DNA of 64,000 nt. Source: Campylobacter gastrosuis (GTDB taxonomy: Bacteria > Campylobacterota > Campylobacteria > Campylobacterales > Campylobacteraceae). Shown piece by piece: positions 26,950 through 41,371 of the stretch. The translations under genes were made by a program, and so were the position numbers. Each line of letters starts with the position of its first letter. The first letter of the stretch is position 1. Location: positions 186,001-250,000 of the forward strand of contig NZ_JANURM010000002.1 in assembly GCF_030249845.1 (NCBI RefSeq), in the 5' to 3' direction. The notes under the pieces were generated by a model that saw only the letters and a program-made list of their open reading frames with translations, did no database searches and had not been told where the DNA came from.

Positions 26950-27462
26950 TTACTGCGTGATTATGTCATAGCCTTTTGGGATTTTTACTAAGAATTTCTC
27001 ATCGGCTATGACCTGATTTGTCTTTACATTTTTTAGCGTGATTTTTATCTTATTTTCTAGCTTGTCCTTGTAGTCAATCACGGCAGGGACGGCATTTTTA
27101 AGCGTGATTAGATATTCAACATCATCATAATCTGCCTTGTATAAATTCTCGCTAATTCTCTTTGCGTTTGCTAAAATTTTAGCCAAATTTGGGGCATTTT
27201 CTAGCTTTGAAACGATAGCCTGTTCAAGCGCGTCCTCAACTGAAACCACGTGACTATCGGTAAAATAAATTCTCTTTTTTGTAGGCTCATCATAGACCCA
27301 AAGTGCCTTATTATCGGCTCTAACGTAAAATTCTCCGCTATAAACCACACTTGCTTCATTGCTCTTTACTACCTGTGTAAATTCGCTTTGAATGCTCTTA
27401 AATTCAAGCGGATTTGCAAACACGCTAAACGCCAAAACTGCCAAAAAAGTTAAAATTTTCAT
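26950..27462 (-). CDS. lolA: Outer-membrane lipoprotein carrier protein LolA
   Basis: A 170-residue periplasmic chaperone carrying lipoproteins from the LolCDE complex to the outer membrane. The signal peptide MKILTFLAVLAFSVFANPLE is clear. LolA features follow: SEFTQVVKSNEASVVYSGEFYV, WVYDEPTKKRIYF, and PKGYDIITQ at the end. The second of two adjacent ATG codons (27462) is better spaced from GGGAG. It is divergent from secA, as in C. jejuni, and nearly abuts the DUF799 lipoprotein gene. Confidence 0.9.
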   Translation of the reverse strand: MKILTFLAVLAFSVFANPLEFKSIQSEFTQVVKSNEASVVYSGEFYVRADNKALWVYDEPTKKRIYFTDSHVVSVEDALEQAIVSKLENAPNLAKILANAKRISENLYKADYDDVEYLITLKNAVPAVIDYKDKLENKIKITLKNVKTNQVIADEKFLVKIPKGYDIITQ

Positions 27463-27527
27463 CATCTACTCCCTTAAAAAATGGCTAATTCTAACGAAGT
27501 TTAATTAAACAAATAGTTAAAGTGTGC

Positions 27528-27533
27528 TAAAAT
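27528..27533 (+). promoter_or_regulatory. -10 box for secA
   Basis: GTGTGCTAAAATC contains extended TAAAAT 33 bases before the secA start. An AGAAAGG site precedes the ATG. Confidence 0.5.
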
Positions 27534-27565
27534 CTCACGTTTAAAATTTAAGAAAGGCAAAATTT

Positions 27566-30142
27566 ATGATAGGTTCTGTTTTTAAGGCGATTTTTGGGAC
27601 AAAAAATGACCGAGAGATAAAAAAATATCTAAAACGAGTAAGAAAAATAAACGAGCTTGAAGCCGTTTATGAGCCACTTAGCGATGATGAGTTAAAGGCG
27701 AAATTTAACGCGCTAAAAGATGAAGTAAAAAATGGCAAAGAGCTAAATGAGGTGCTTTATGACGTCTTTGCTATCGTTAGAGAAGCGTCAAAAAGGGTGC
27801 TAAAAATGCGACACTTTGACGTCCAGCTAATCGGCGGTATGGTGCTAAATGATGGCAACATTGCCGAGATGAAAACTGGCGAGGGCAAAACCCTAGTCGC
27901 CACCCTGCCAGTCGTGCTAAATGCGATGAGTGGCAAGGGCGTGCACGTTGTAACGGTCAATGACTACCTAGCAAAACGTGACGCCACGCAAATGGGCGAA
28001 CTTTATAATTTTCTAGGGCTTAGCGTTGGTGTGATTTTAAGCGGACAGCACGATGATAACGCACGAAAAGATGCTTACAACGCCGATATAACTTACGGCA
28101 CAAACTCAGAATTTGGCTTTGACTATCTTCGTGATAATATGAAGTTTGATCTAAACGACAAAGTCCAAAGAGAGCATAATTTTGTCATCGTTGATGAGGT
28201 TGATAGCATTTTAATTGATGAAGCAAGGACGCCTTTAATCATATCAGGCCCAACCAACCGCACACTTGATGGATACATAAAGGCAAACGAAGTGGCAAAA
28301 CAGCTCACTCGTGGCGAGCCAGCAGACCCAGCCGTGCCAAACTCAAAGCCAACTGGCGACTTTGTCGTTGATGAGAAAAATCGCACGATTTTAATCACCG
28401 AAAGCGGTATTAGCAAGGCTGAAAAGCTATTTGGAGTTGAGAATTTATACAATCTTGAAAATGCAATTTTAAGTCATCATCTTGACCAAGCTCTAAAAGC
28501 ACACAATCTTTTTGAAAAAGATGTTCATTATGTCGTGCGTGAAAATGAGGTCGTAATTGTTGATGAATTTACGGGCAGATTAAGCGAAGGACGCCGTTTT
28601 AGCGAAGGACTTCATCAGGCACTTGAAGCAAAAGAAGGGGTCAAAATTCAAGAAGAAAGCCAAACTTTGGCTGATACCACTTATCAAAATTATTTTAGAA
28701 TGTATGCAAAACTAGCAGGTATGACTGGCACAGCCCAGACCGAAGCAACTGAATTTTCTCAAATTTACAAGCTTGATGTTATCTCAATACCTACAAATTT
28801 ACCGATAAAAAGACTAGATCAAAACGATCTTATTTACAAAACGCAAAATGAGAAATTTAAAGCTGTGATTGACGAGATAAAAAAGGCAAACGCAGTCGGA
28901 CAGCCCGTGCTTGTAGGCACAGCTAGCATTGAGCGAAGCGAGCTACTTCATCAAATGCTAGTTAAAGCAAAAATCGCCCACTCTGTGCTAAATGCCAAAA
29001 ATCACGAAAAAGAAGCAGAAATCATCGCGCAAGCTGGCGTAAAAGGTGCTGTAACGATCGCTACTAATATGGCTGGGCGTGGCGTTGATATCATGATTGA
29101 TGATGAGGTTAGAGCACTTGGCGGACTTTATATCATCGGCACAGAACGCCACGAAAGTCGCCGTATAGATAATCAATTAAGAGGTCGTGCTGGCAGACAA
29201 GGCGACCCCGGCAAGAGCCGTTTTTATCTCTCGCTTGAAGATAATCTTTTAAGAATTTTCGGTGCTGACCGCATAAAAACGATAATGGATAGACTTGGCA
29301 TTGATGAGGGCGAGAGCATTGAGAGTAAAATGGTAACACGTGCGGTTGAAAACGCTCAAAAAAAGGTTGAAAACCTGCATTTTGAAGCTAGAAAACACCT
29401 GCTTGAATACGACGATGTGGCAAACGAACAGCGAAAAACGATATACAAATACCGAAACGAACTGCTTGATAAAAACTACGATATGAGCCAAAAAATAGAG
29501 CAAAACAGAGCCGAATACGTGGCAAATCTGCTTGAAAATGCCGAAATTTTTAGCAGCGGATTAAAAGATGATTTTGACATTAAAAATTTATGCGTTTTAA
29601 TCCAAAATGATTGTGGCGAAATTTTTGATGAGAGCGAGTTAAAAGGGCTTGAATACAACGAGCTTCTTGAAAAAATCACGCAAAAATTAAGCCAAAGTTA
29701 CGACGCAAAAATGAGTATTTTAAACGAAGCACAAAAGCGTGAAATTCAAAAGGTGCTTTACCTGCAAGTGCTTGATTCTGCGTGGCGAGAGCACCTTTAT
29801 CAAATGGATATTTTAAAAACTGGCATCGGACTTCGTGGATACAACCAAAAAGACCCGCTCACAGAATACAAAAAAGAGAGCTACAATCTCTTTATGGAGC
29901 TTGTAACTAGGCTAAAAACCGAAAGTATTAAAATGCTATCTTTGCTACGTTTAAGAAGCCAAGATGAAAACGAAGCCGAGCAGGTGCTTGAAAATATGCA
30001 AAAAGCACAAGATGAGGGCATAAATGAAGCGATAACCAACGAGAAAAAAATCCCACGAAATGCACCCTGCCCTTGCGGTAGCGGTAAAAAGTACAAAGAG
30101 TGCCACGGCAAAAGTGGCCCAAAAAAGGGAATTTTTGCGTAA
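27566..30142 (+). CDS. secA: Preprotein translocase ATPase SecA
   Basis: An 858-residue motor that drives unfolded preproteins through SecYEG. Walker A is [14 protein letters not shown] (about residue 100), Walker B the [18 protein letters not shown] block, and the helicase-like motifs [10 protein letters not shown] and [13 protein letters not shown] are intact. The C-terminal zinc-binding tail [17 protein letters not shown], which also binds SecB, is present. It begins an operon with a Lol-type permease (13-base gap), tgt and a metallophosphatase. Confidence 0.98.
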   Translation: MIGSVFKAIFGTKNDREIKKYLKRVRKINELEAVYEPLSDDELKAKFNALKDEVKNGKELNEVLYDVFAIVREASKRVLKMRHFDVQLIGGMVLNDGNIAEMKTGEGKTLVATLPVVLNAMSGKGVHVVTVNDYLAKRDATQMGELYNFLGLSVGVILSGQHDDNARKDAYNADITYGTNSEFGFDYLRDNMKFDLNDKVQREHNFVIVDEVDSILIDEARTPLIISGPTNRTLDGYIKANEVAKQLTRGEPADPAVPNSKPTGDFVVDEKNRTILITESGISKAEKLFGVENLYNLENAILSHHLDQALKAHNLFEKDVHYVVRENEVVIVDEFTGRLSEGRRFSEGLHQALEAKEGVKIQEESQTLADTTYQNYFRMYAKLAGMTGTAQTEATEFSQIYKLDVISIPTNLPIKRLDQNDLIYKTQNEKFKAVIDEIKKANAVGQPVLVGTASIERSELLHQMLVKAKIAHSVLNAKNHEKEAEIIAQAGVKGAVTIATNMAGRGVDIMIDDEVRALGGLYIIGTERHESRRIDNQLRGRAGRQGDPGKSRFYLSLEDNLLRIFGADRIKTIMDRLGIDEGESIESKMVTRAVENAQKKVENLHFEARKHLLEYDDVANEQRKTIYKYRNELLDKNYDMSQKIEQNRAEYVANLLENAEIFSSGLKDDFDIKNLCVLIQNDCGEIFDESELKGLEYNELLEKITQKLSQSYDAKMSILNEAQKREIQKVLYLQVLDSAWREHLYQMDILKTGIGLRGYNQKDPLTEYKKESYNLFMELVTRLKTESIKMLSLLRLRSQDENEAEQVLENMQKAQDEGINEAITNEKKIPRNAPCPCGSGKKYKECHGKSGPKKGIFA

Positions 30143-30155
30143 ATTAGGCATTTAG

Positions 30156-33136
<2,981 letters not shown>

Positions 33137-33140
<4 letters not shown>

Positions 33141-35191
33141 GCCACCTTTTTTAGCTTAGCGTTATAAATCCACTGCGTAAAAAACACAAAACCATAAAGC
33201 AAAGCCCCAATGGCATAACCGACATACTCATTTGGTATTATTGAGTATTTTGCACAGATATTTGGCACAAGGGCAAGTGGCACGACTGGCACGAGCAAAA
33301 TCCGCTCCCAAATTCTCATCTTATTTACAAAATACCCCTGCAAAATGGAGCTAAACGCAAACATACCAATAACAGCCATAGCAAAAACCAGCGCCATTTC
33401 AAGCGGATTACTCATCCACACGATACCATCGGCGTTGTAAGGGTCAAGTGGGTCTAGGCTACTTATTAAAAGCAGTTTTGGATTAAAGAAAAAGGCAAAC
33501 GGCAAAATCGTTGTCCTTAAATCATAGATAAATCCCTGAACGCCAACGGTTACTGGATTTGCCTTTGCAATGCCTGCTGCTGCGTAAGCGGCAATGCCAA
33601 CAGGTGGCGTATCATCGGCTAAAATTCCAAAATAAAATACAAAAAGATGAACCGCAATGGCTGGGATTAAAAAGCCATTTTTAGCAGCAAGTATCAAAAT
33701 CACAGGTGCAACAAGGCTTGAAACCACGATGTAATTTGCCGTTGTCGGCAGTCCCATACCCAAGATCAACGACATTACAGCGGTTAAAAATAGTATCAAA
33801 AGTATATTGTTACCAGCAATTTGCTCAACCAAATCAGACAGAACCTGCCCAAGTCCAGTAAGCGAAATTGACCCCACGATAATACCTGCTAATGCCGTTG
33901 CTGCCGCTATTGTTGTCATATTTTTTGCGGCTGCTACCATAGCCCAAAATATATCAGCAAAGCCGACAAGAACGTCATTAATGCCGACCTTTTCGCCATA
34001 AGCTAGTTTTTTAGTCGGTTCTTGAAAAATCATTATTAAAAACAGCGAACAAATCGCATTAAACGCCGCTGAGATAGGAGACTCTTTTGCGATTAAAAGC
34101 GTGTATAAAAGCACGAAAATCGGCACTAAGTAGTGAAGTCCGCTTAGAAAAATTTTAAATTTTGACTGATATTCGCTCTCAGTAATGCCAGTAAGCCCTA
34201 GCTTACAGCTCTCTAAATGCACGATAAAAAATAGCGACAAATAGCAAGCAAACGCCGGTATCACCGCCGCCATCATCACATTTGTGTAGCTCATACCTAA
34301 AAATTCAGCGATGATAAACGCAGCCGCCCCCATAATAGGTGGCATTAGCTGACCATTCACACCAGCTGCCACTTCAATCGCCCCAGCCTTGACCCTGCTA
34401 AGTCCAGCCTTTTTCATAAGCGGTATCGTAAAAGTGCCCACGGTTACGACATTTGCCGTTGAGCTACCACTTACCATACCGGTTAAACCACTTGCAATTA
34501 CCGACGCCTTTGCCGGGCCGCCTCTAAATTTACCAAGCAAAGCAAAGGCTAAATTTATAAAATACTGCCCTGCCCCAGCCCTTTCAAGCAGTGAGCCAAA
34601 AAGGACAAAAAGATAGATAAAACTCACGCTAACGCCAATAGGCACACCAAAAATTCCCTCTGTGGTTAAAAACATATGCCCTGCTAATTTTTGCAAACTC
34701 GCACCCTGATGAGCGATGACATCAGGCATATATCTGCCAAAATAATCATACGCTAAAAACACAGCACAAATTATCCCAAGTGCTGGCCCAAGCACACGCC
34801 TACCAGCCTCAATGATAACAAAAATCGCCACAAAAGCCACGATGATATCAATCTGCAAATAATCGCCCGGACGCTGTGCTAGTGAGTAAAACTCAACCGC
34901 CGGATAAAGCACCACGCCAACGCCAAGCACAAGCAAAAAGATATCGTAAAATGGCACTTTGTGCTGGGCTTGTTTGTGAAATTTCACTGGGTAGAGCAAA
35001 AATATAAGTCCTACACCAAAGGCTAAATGCACCGAGCGTGAGATAGTCGTATTTACCGCATCAACCGCCAAATAAAGCTGAAAAACCGACCAAGCAAAGC
35101 ACAATCCAACGACTAAATAATTATAAAATTTGCCGTCAATCTCTCGTGTTTTTACCTCTACAAATTCCTCTTTTTCTTGTTGCGGTTTCAT
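33137..35191 (-). CDS. TRAP transporter fused permease (DctQM, 4TM/12TM type)
   Basis: A 684-residue protein joining the small (DctQ) and large (DctM) TRAP membrane subunits, the form that works with TAXI-type binding proteins. Cytosolic residues 1-22 precede four membrane spans, then the DctM part with GSLLERAGAGQYFINLAFALLGKFRGGPAKASV and LILGMGLPTTANYIVVSSL. TRAP systems import organic acids or amino acids driven by Na+. No periplasmic binding protein gene lies on either side, so the partner must be elsewhere. The gene stands alone. Confidence 0.9.
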
Positions 35192-35249
35192 CTTTATCCT
35201 TATTTTTGTTTGTAAAATAGGCGATTATGCCAAAAAAATTATTTTATTT

Positions 35250-36413
35250 TTATAAAAACGCACCTTTTAGCCCTAAAAGTTTGACATTCCACTTTTTCTC
35301 AACCATTGTTTTTAAAATTGAAGGTAAAAATCCAGCCATTTCAAAACCCAAAATTTGTGCTGTGGCGTAGGTGTGTCCGATAGAGCAAATCACGCCGTTG
35401 CTTTTAAATTTAAACGGCTCGTCAAACGCAGAATTTGTCAAAATCGCCTTAAACTCACGTGCCAAATACGCCCCTTGCTCGCAAGCAATCTGTGCTGTTG
35501 GCGGATAAAAACCGCCCTTGCCGTCGCTAACTGCACTCACATCGCCAATATAAAAGCGATCTGTGCTATCTGGTGCGTGAAGTTTAGGATCAACCTTAAC
35601 CCTGCCACGCTCATTCTCAACATCGCTATCGCTTACGATACTAGCACCCTTAACCCCAGCAGTCCAAACAATCAAATCAGCGTCAAGTCCGCCTTCGTTA
35701 AAATTTACCCTGCCCTTTTCAAGCGAGCTAATTCTAGTATTGTGCATTATTTTTACGCCTAAATTTTCAAGCTTATCGGCTGTCTTTTTTGATAATTTTT
35801 CGCTAAAAAATGTAAGCAATCTTGGCGTTGAGCTGATTAAATGCACGTTAAATTTTGCCGCTAAATCCGAAGATAAGCGGTGAAATTCACACTTATTTTT
35901 TAGCATATTTGCACAGCTTGCTGCAAACTCAATGCCAGTAAGCCCACCACCACAAACGGCGATATTTAGCCCAGCACCACTCTCTACTGCCTTATCAAAT
36001 TTACGCTTAATCACCTCAGCAATCCGCCCAGACTGAATGTAAGAGTCAATAAACATCGCATTTTCAATGCCTTTAAGGTTAAAGCTCTCCTTTTCAAAAC
36101 CAGCTGCCACGACTAGATAATCATAATTAAACGTGCCAAATTCTGTCGTTACGATATGATTTTTCTCATCAATGTCCGTTACTGACTGCTGAATAATCTT
36201 AATTTCTGGGTGTAAAAATTCCCTTAAATCAAACATAATTTTGCCACTTTTTTCGGCGGTTGCGACCTTGTGAAGCATTGTTGAGTGGTAGTGGTAGGAA
36301 TTTTTATTAATTATCGTAAAATCCCCAAGCCGAAAGCACTCCTCATCAAGACTCTTTAAAAATGCGATACCAGCGTAACCAGCACCGATGACTATTATTT
36401 TTTTTCGTTTCAT
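35250..36413 (-). CDS. ndh: Type II NADH:quinone oxidoreductase-like flavoprotein
   Basis: A 387-residue FAD protein. The FAD-binding glycine motif is VIGAGYAGIAFL (residue about 6) and the NADH-binding one NIAVCGGGLTGIEFA (about 155). YIGDVSAVSDGKGGFYPPTAQIACEQG is the second FAD block. The length and C-terminal amphipathic region (FLPSILKTMVEKKWNVKLLG) fit NDH-2, which passes electrons from NADH to quinone without pumping. Other members of this fold (sulfide:quinone reductase) have extra Cys residues not evident here. The start is inside the end of nagZ (4-base overlap). Confidence 0.82.
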   Translation of the reverse strand: MKRKKIIVIGAGYAGIAFLKSLDEECFRLGDFTIINKNSYHYHSTMLHKVATAEKSGKIMFDLREFLHPEIKIIQQSVTDIDEKNHIVTTEFGTFNYDYLVVAAGFEKESFNLKGIENAMFIDSYIQSGRIAEVIKRKFDKAVESGAGLNIAVCGGGLTGIEFAASCANMLKNKCEFHRLSSDLAAKFNVHLISSTPRLLTFFSEKLSKKTADKLENLGVKIMHNTRISSLEKGRVNFNEGGLDADLIVWTAGVKGASIVSDSDVENERGRVKVDPKLHAPDSTDRFYIGDVSAVSDGKGGFYPPTAQIACEQGAYLAREFKAILTNSAFDEPFKFKSNGVICSIGHTYATAQILGFEMAGFLPSILKTMVEKKWNVKLLGLKGAFL

Positions 36414-37450
36414 TTTAGCTCCTCTTTAAGCTTTAAAACCCTTTTGTAAGATTGATTTATCCGCTCTTTGCTTATTTTTTTCTCGTTTATTGCTTCATTT
36501 ATGGCTTCATAAACCACGTCAGCCGTGCGTTTTTCGCCGATTTTAAACTCGCTAAATAGCAAAATATCGCCACCAGCGTTTATAAATTTTATAATCTGCT
36601 CCTTTAAAGGCAGATCGCCAACGCCACGCATTAGCATATCATCGCTAATTACGACGCCATTAAAGCCAAGCTTTTGACGTAAAAGGCGATTTATCACGAT
36701 CTCTGAAAGCGTGGCTGGGTTTTTCTCATCTAAATTTTGCACAAAAATGTGTCCGACCATTACCATTTTTGCCCTATTTATGAGCTTTGAAAATGGCAAA
36801 AGCCCCTCTTTTGTAAGGTTTGCGTAGGTCTTATCTTTATGAGAGTCTTGCTTAGCTTCGCCTTGACCCGGGAAGTGCTTTAACACGCTAAAAACGCCCT
36901 GCTTTTCTAGCTCGTTCATAAAAATTTCAGCATAAAGTGCGACTTTTTGGGGATTTTGGCTGTAAGCTCGTTTTTTAGCTCCGATTATCGGCGAGGCTTT
37001 AAAGTGTAAATCAACCACTGGCGCGAAATTTACATTTATGCCACACTCTTTTAAATTTTTAGCCATTTTTGCGTATAAATTTGTAGCCATATTTATATCA
37101 AAACTCACGCCCACATCGTAGGCACTTGCATAATTTGCCTGAAAACTGGCATCTTTTAGTCTGCTAACATAACCGCCCTCTTCATCAATGGCAATTAGGA
37201 CATTTTTTTGGCGTTTTTTTATCTCGTTTGTTAAATTTATGAGCGATTTTTTGTTTGTGATATTTCTGCCAAGTAGCATAACTCCACCAAAGCGAGAGTA
37301 ACCTAAATCGCTAAGCATAGCCCTAACGCCAACATCATTTGTGCTTAAACCATTAAAACCGACCATTATCATCTGTCCGATTTGCTCTCTTAAATTTGGC
37401 TCTTTTGCGCTCAAATTTAGGCAGATTAAAAGAAAAAATAAAAATCTCAT
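36410..37450 (-). CDS. nagZ: Glycoside hydrolase family 3 beta-N-acetylhexosaminidase (NagZ-like)
   Basis: A 346-residue GH3 enzyme. The KHFPGQGEAKQDSH stretch is the NagZ His/Asp dyad loop, and the nucleophile Asp is in GVVISDDMLMRG. NagZ removes N-acetylglucosamine from muropeptides during wall recycling. Unlike E. coli NagZ, this one begins MRFLFFLLICLNLSAKEP, a signal peptide, so it is predicted to act in the periplasm. It overlaps ndh and gpsA by 4 bases each (ATGA). Confidence 0.87.
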   Translation of the reverse strand: MRFLFFLLICLNLSAKEPNLREQIGQMIMVGFNGLSTNDVGVRAMLSDLGYSRFGGVMLLGRNITNKKSLINLTNEIKKRQKNVLIAIDEEGGYVSRLKDASFQANYASAYDVGVSFDINMATNLYAKMAKNLKECGINVNFAPVVDLHFKASPIIGAKKRAYSQNPQKVALYAEIFMNELEKQGVFSVLKHFPGQGEAKQDSHKDKTYANLTKEGLLPFSKLINRAKMVMVGHIFVQNLDEKNPATLSEIVINRLLRQKLGFNGVVISDDMLMRGVGDLPLKEQIIKFINAGGDILLFSEFKIGEKRTADVVYEAINEAINEKKISKERINQSYKRVLKLKEELK

Positions 37451-38337
37451 CTACGCCCTAAAAGTGCCTTGACACTAAGATAAACATCGCCACCACTTAG
37501 CATTTTTGCCACTTCATTAGCGATTGGGGTGTAAATGCCGTTTTGCTTTGAAATTTCACAAATGGCAAAGGCTGTCGCTACGCCCTCAGCGACCTCGCCA
37601 AGCTCGTTTAAAATTTTATCCAAGCTCTCATTACGTGCAAGTCCGTTGCCAACCCTATAATTTCGTGAAAGCACGCTTGAAGCCGTCAAAAACAGATCCC
37701 CAGCCCCGCTAAGCCCCATAAACGTATCATCTTTCGCGCCAAAAAATTTGCCAAATCTAGCCATCTCAACAAGCCCACGAGAGATTAGACTTGCCCTTGC
37801 GTTATTGCCTAGCCCAAGTCCGTCGCAAACCCCACCAGCAATGGCGATTACGTTTTTATAAGCGCCGCAAATCTCAGCACCCACAACATCATCTGAAACG
37901 TAAGCTTTCATATAATCAGGGAAAAAATCGGCGTAAATTTTAGCCAGTTCCAAATTAGTTGAGCTTACGACCAAAGCACAAGGCAGTTTTTTCTCAACCT
38001 CTTTTGCAAACGTGGGGCCAGATAAAAAGCATAAATTTTCGCTTGGCACGAAGCGTTCATAAATTTCATTTAAAAACTTACCGCTTTTTGTCTCAATCCC
38101 CTTACTTGCGACTAAAATTTTTTGATTTTTAAAGATGAAATTCTCACTTAACCACTCGCTAACGCTTTGCGTCGGTATGGTAAAGACTAAATACTCGCAA
38201 TTTAGAGCCGTTTTTAAATCCACAAAATTTGGCAAATCTCGCTTGGTGCGTGAGCTAATAACGCACTCGCAATTTTGCTTAAATGCGTGAAATAACGCAC
38301 TGCCCCATTTACCAGCGCCGATAACTGCGAGTTTCAT
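37447..38337 (-). CDS. gpsA: Glycerol-3-phosphate dehydrogenase [NAD(P)+]
   Basis: A 296-residue enzyme reducing dihydroxyacetone phosphate to sn-glycerol-3-phosphate for phospholipid synthesis. The NAD(P) motif is AVIGAGKWGSALFHAF at the start. FLSGPTFAKEV, the catalytic Lys in GAYKNVIAIAGGVCDGLGLGNNARA, and the GAGDLFLT block are all present. It lies 8 bases after gatB and overlaps nagZ by 4, in the gatB-gpsA-nagZ-ndh operon. Confidence 0.95.
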   Translation of the reverse strand: MKLAVIGAGKWGSALFHAFKQNCECVISSRTKRDLPNFVDLKTALNCEYLVFTIPTQSVSEWLSENFIFKNQKILVASKGIETKSGKFLNEIYERFVPSENLCFLSGPTFAKEVEKKLPCALVVSSTNLELAKIYADFFPDYMKAYVSDDVVGAEICGAYKNVIAIAGGVCDGLGLGNNARASLISRGLVEMARFGKFFGAKDDTFMGLSGAGDLFLTASSVLSRNYRVGNGLARNESLDKILNELGEVAEGVATAFAICEISKQNGIYTPIANEVAKMLSGGDVYLSVKALLGRR

Positions 38338-38345
38338 TTTAATCC

Positions 38346-39767
38346 TTAGCTAAGTTTTGATTTTAAAATTTCATTTACCTTTGCAGGGTTAAACGCGCCC
38401 TTGCCCTCTTTCATCGCTTGACCTACAAAAAAGCCAAACATCTTATCTTTGCCGGCTTTGTATTCAGCGACCTTATCGGCGTTTGCGTTTAAAATTTGAT
38501 CTATTATCGCTTCAATAGCGCCGTCATCGCTAACTTGCTTTAAGCCAAGCTTTTCAATCACGCTATCAACGCTTTCATCGTTATCCATTAGATAATCAAG
38601 CACCTCTTTTGCGGCTTTTGCACTTATCGTGCCGTCTTCAATCCGCTTTAAAAGCTGGGTCATTTTAGCCACATTTACAGGGCTATTTTCAATCGTAACG
38701 CCGTTTTTAAGTCGTCCAAGAAGCTCAACCAAAACCCAAGTAACGCAAAGCTTTGGCGAAATTTTAGCCCCGACAAGCTCCTCAAAATACCTTGCCATTT
38801 CAATAGTCGCTACCAAATTTAACGCATCATCCTCTTTTATGCCAAACTCTTTTTGGTATCTTACGACCTTCTCATCGGCTAGTTCTGGAATTTTTATCGC
38901 TTCGTTATACATCTGCTCATCAACTTCAACAGGCAACAAATCAGGGTCTGGGAAGTAGCGATACTCAGCGCTATCTTCTTTACCACGCATTGAGCGAGTT
39001 ACGAGATTTGTCGTATCAAAAAGGCGCGTTTCTTGATAGACTTCATCATCATATTTGCCGTCCTCCCAAGCGATCGTCTGTCGCTCTACTTCGTATTCAA
39101 TAGCCTTTTGGATAAATTTAAACGAGTTTAAATTTTTAATCTCAACCCTTGTGTAAAGCTTCGTATCTCCCTTTGGGCGAATGCTTACGTTTGCGTCGCA
39201 GCGAAACGAGCCCTCTTGCATATTTGCGTCTGAGATGTTTAAAAATCGCAAGATTGAGTGTAATTTTTTAAGATACGCCACCGCCTCGTCCGAGCTTCTT
39301 AAATCTGGCTCTGAAACGATTTCAAGCAAAGGCGTGCCAGCGCGGTTTAAATCAACCAAACTTCTAGCACCCTCGTGGATATTTTTACCAGCGTCCTCTT
39401 CAAGGTGAGCCCTTGTTATGCCGATACGTTTTTTCTCACCATTTACCTCTATGAAAAGCTCGCCATTTTCAACGATTGGCACTTCAAACTGCGAAATTTG
39501 ATACGCCTTTGGCAGGTCTGGATAGAAGTAGTTTTTGCGGTTAAAGATTGATTTTTTATTAATTGTCGCATTTACAGCGGTTCCAAAGCTAATCGCCTTT
39601 TTAACAGCCTCCTTGTTTAAAACTGGCAAAGCACCCGGCAAAGCAAGGCAGGTCGGGCAAACGTGCGTGTTTGCGTCATCGCCAAAGCTAGTCGAGCAAG
39701 AGCAGAAAATTTTTGTATTTGTATTTAATTGAGTATGGACTTCAAGTCCGATAACGACTTCAAACAT
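38346..39767 (-). CDS. gatB: Aspartyl/glutamyl-tRNA amidotransferase subunit B
   Basis: A 473-residue subunit of GatCAB, which amidates misacylated Asp-tRNA(Asn) and Glu-tRNA(Gln). The kinase-like core begins [15 protein letters not shown] and includes the zinc cysteines ([20 protein letters not shown]), [15 protein letters not shown] and [14 protein letters not shown]. The YqeY-like tail domain (last 150 residues) is present; a free-standing YqeY protein is at 55670. It heads the leftward operon; gatA and gatC are not in the window. Confidence 0.97.
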   Translation of the reverse strand: MFEVVIGLEVHTQLNTNTKIFCSCSTSFGDDANTHVCPTCLALPGALPVLNKEAVKKAISFGTAVNATINKKSIFNRKNYFYPDLPKAYQISQFEVPIVENGELFIEVNGEKKRIGITRAHLEEDAGKNIHEGARSLVDLNRAGTPLLEIVSEPDLRSSDEAVAYLKKLHSILRFLNISDANMQEGSFRCDANVSIRPKGDTKLYTRVEIKNLNSFKFIQKAIEYEVERQTIAWEDGKYDDEVYQETRLFDTTNLVTRSMRGKEDSAEYRYFPDPDLLPVEVDEQMYNEAIKIPELADEKVVRYQKEFGIKEDDALNLVATIEMARYFEELVGAKISPKLCVTWVLVELLGRLKNGVTIENSPVNVAKMTQLLKRIEDGTISAKAAKEVLDYLMDNDESVDSVIEKLGLKQVSDDGAIEAIIDQILNANADKVAEYKAGKDKMFGFFVGQAMKEGKGAFNPAKVNEILKSKLS

Positions 39768-39830
39768 AAAATGCCTTTTATTAAAATTTTAAGGGATTTT
39801 ATCCAAAAGTAGCTAAATTTTAAGATAAAC

Positions 39831-39846
39831 GGGCGTAAAAACGCCC
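39831..39846 (-). terminator. Hairpin after atpB
   Basis: GGGCGT, four A, ACGCCC: a 6-bp GC-rich stem just after the atpB stop on the minus strand, followed by GTTTATCTTAAAATTT. The U-tract is weak. Confidence 0.55.
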
Positions 39847-39852
39847 AAAATT

Positions 39853-40530
39853 TTAATGCTCGTCTATGCTAACAGCACCAGCAAGATAAACAAGCGTAAG
39901 CATCATAAAGATAAACGCCTGTAAAACAGCCATTAACGTAAGCAAAGCATAGGCTGGTAGCGGTGCAAAAAATGGCGCAAGTGTAAGCATAACAAGCAAA
40001 AATAGGTCATCGCCCTTGATATTACCAAAAAGACGAAACGATAGCGAAATAATGCGTGAAAGGTGCGAAATTATCTCAATTGGAAACATTAGTGGGGCTA
40101 GAATTTTGCTCGGTCCCATAAAGTGTTTGAAGTATTTTATCACGCCATTTGCCTTTATGCCCTCAAAATGGTAGTAAAAAAATACGATTAAAGCTAGTGT
40201 GAGTGTTAAATTTAGACTTGAAGTTGGAGATTCAAAGCCCGGGATTATGCCGATTGCATTGCCAAAAAACACGACAAAGCCGATTGTAGCAACAAGTGGC
40301 AGGTATTTTCGTGCGAGTTTTTCACTGCCTAGCGTGTCCTTACTCATTGATAAAACACCCTCAATGTAAGCCTCAACGATATTTTGAAGTCCGCTTGGCA
40401 CAAGTTGCATTTTATTAACTGCAAATTTTGCGACAAAAACAACAATGAGTGAAACTAGTAAAAAGTGAAAAACATAGACAAACGAGTGGCTATGATAGAT
40501 TAAATCCGAGAATAAAAATAGGTCTTTCAT
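39853..40530 (-). CDS. atpB: ATP synthase F0 subunit a
   Basis: A 225-residue membrane subunit forming the proton half-channels against the c ring. Hydrophobic segments and the conserved Arg helix are seen in [21 protein letters not shown], where the essential Arg and the Asn-x-x-x-Asp region lie. ends AGAVSIDEH. The rest of the ATP synthase operon is not here; an isolated atpB is usual in Campylobacter. A hairpin follows at 39831-39846. Confidence 0.95.
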   Translation of the reverse strand: MKDLFLFSDLIYHSHSFVYVFHFLLVSLIVVFVAKFAVNKMQLVPSGLQNIVEAYIEGVLSMSKDTLGSEKLARKYLPLVATIGFVVFFGNAIGIIPGFESPTSSLNLTLTLALIVFFYYHFEGIKANGVIKYFKHFMGPSKILAPLMFPIEIISHLSRIISLSFRLFGNIKGDDLFLLVMLTLAPFFAPLPAYALLTLMAVLQAFIFMMLTLVYLAGAVSIDEH

Positions 40531-40615
40531 CAGCTGTCCTTAGGATATTTTTGCGAGATTTTAGCCAAAATTTGATTAATTCAATTTGAAATTTTAAAAA
40601 CTATTTAGAATAAAT

Positions 40616-41371
40616 TTAAAAAAAATCCCATATCAGTTTAACAATCGTGGCAAAAACTACACATAAAAACATAGTTCGTATAAATTTCACCTCTTTTTTT
40701 ACGACCAAATTTGACCCAGCAAACGCCCCTAAAATCTGCCCAAACGCCATTAAAAAGCCAACAAACCACAAAATCTCTCCGCCAAGCACAAAAACAGCTA
40801 GACTAACGGCGTTGCTGGTTAAATTTAATGCCTTTGTGTGAGCGACTGCTTTTTTCATATTTAATCCGATGAGTGCGACCATAGAAAATGTCCAAAAGCT
40901 GCCAGCTCCCGGTCCAAAAAAGCCGTCATAAAAGCCTAAAATCAGCCCAAAAAGCGAGTAGAAAATTTTTGGCTTTAATCGCGAGTGGCGGTCGCTTTCG
41001 CCAACTTTTGGCAAAAAAAGCGTGTAGATAAAGATAAAAATCAGCAAAAATGGGATTATTAGCCTTAAAAAATCGGCATTTAAAAGCAAAATAAGATAGG
41101 TCCCAATACAAGTGCCAATAAATGTAAATACAATGCCGATTAAAATTTCGTTAAAATTTATCATACCTTTTTTGGCAAAATTTATCGTAGCCGTGAGTGT
41201 GCCAAACGAGCCTTGAAGCTTGTTTGTCGCAAGTGCCACGTGAGGCGGCACACCCATAGCCATAAGTGCAGGCAGTGTAATAAGTCCGCCACCGCCAACA
41301 ATGGCATCAATAAATCCACCAAAAAAAGCAGCGAAAAAGAAGACAAAATAGGCGTAAATTTCAAACTCCAT
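40616..41371 (-). CDS. TSUP-family (TauE/SafE) membrane permease
   Basis: A 251-residue protein with about eight hydrophobic segments in two repeats. GGFIDAIVGGGGLITLPALMAMGVPPHVALATNKLQG is the N-terminal family repeat and FYDGFFGPGAGSFWTFSMVAL its counterpart in the second half. TSUP proteins move sulfonates, sulfite, thiosulfate or organic acids; the substrate is unknown. It stands alone between atpB and sodC. Confidence 0.9.
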   Translation of the reverse strand: MEFEIYAYFVFFFAAFFGGFIDAIVGGGGLITLPALMAMGVPPHVALATNKLQGSFGTLTATINFAKKGMINFNEILIGIVFTFIGTCIGTYLILLLNADFLRLIIPFLLIFIFIYTLFLPKVGESDRHSRLKPKIFYSLFGLILGFYDGFFGPGAGSFWTFSMVALIGLNMKKAVAHTKALNLTSNAVSLAVFVLGGEILWFVGFLMAFGQILGAFAGSNLVVKKEVKFIRTMFLCVVFATIVKLIWDFF

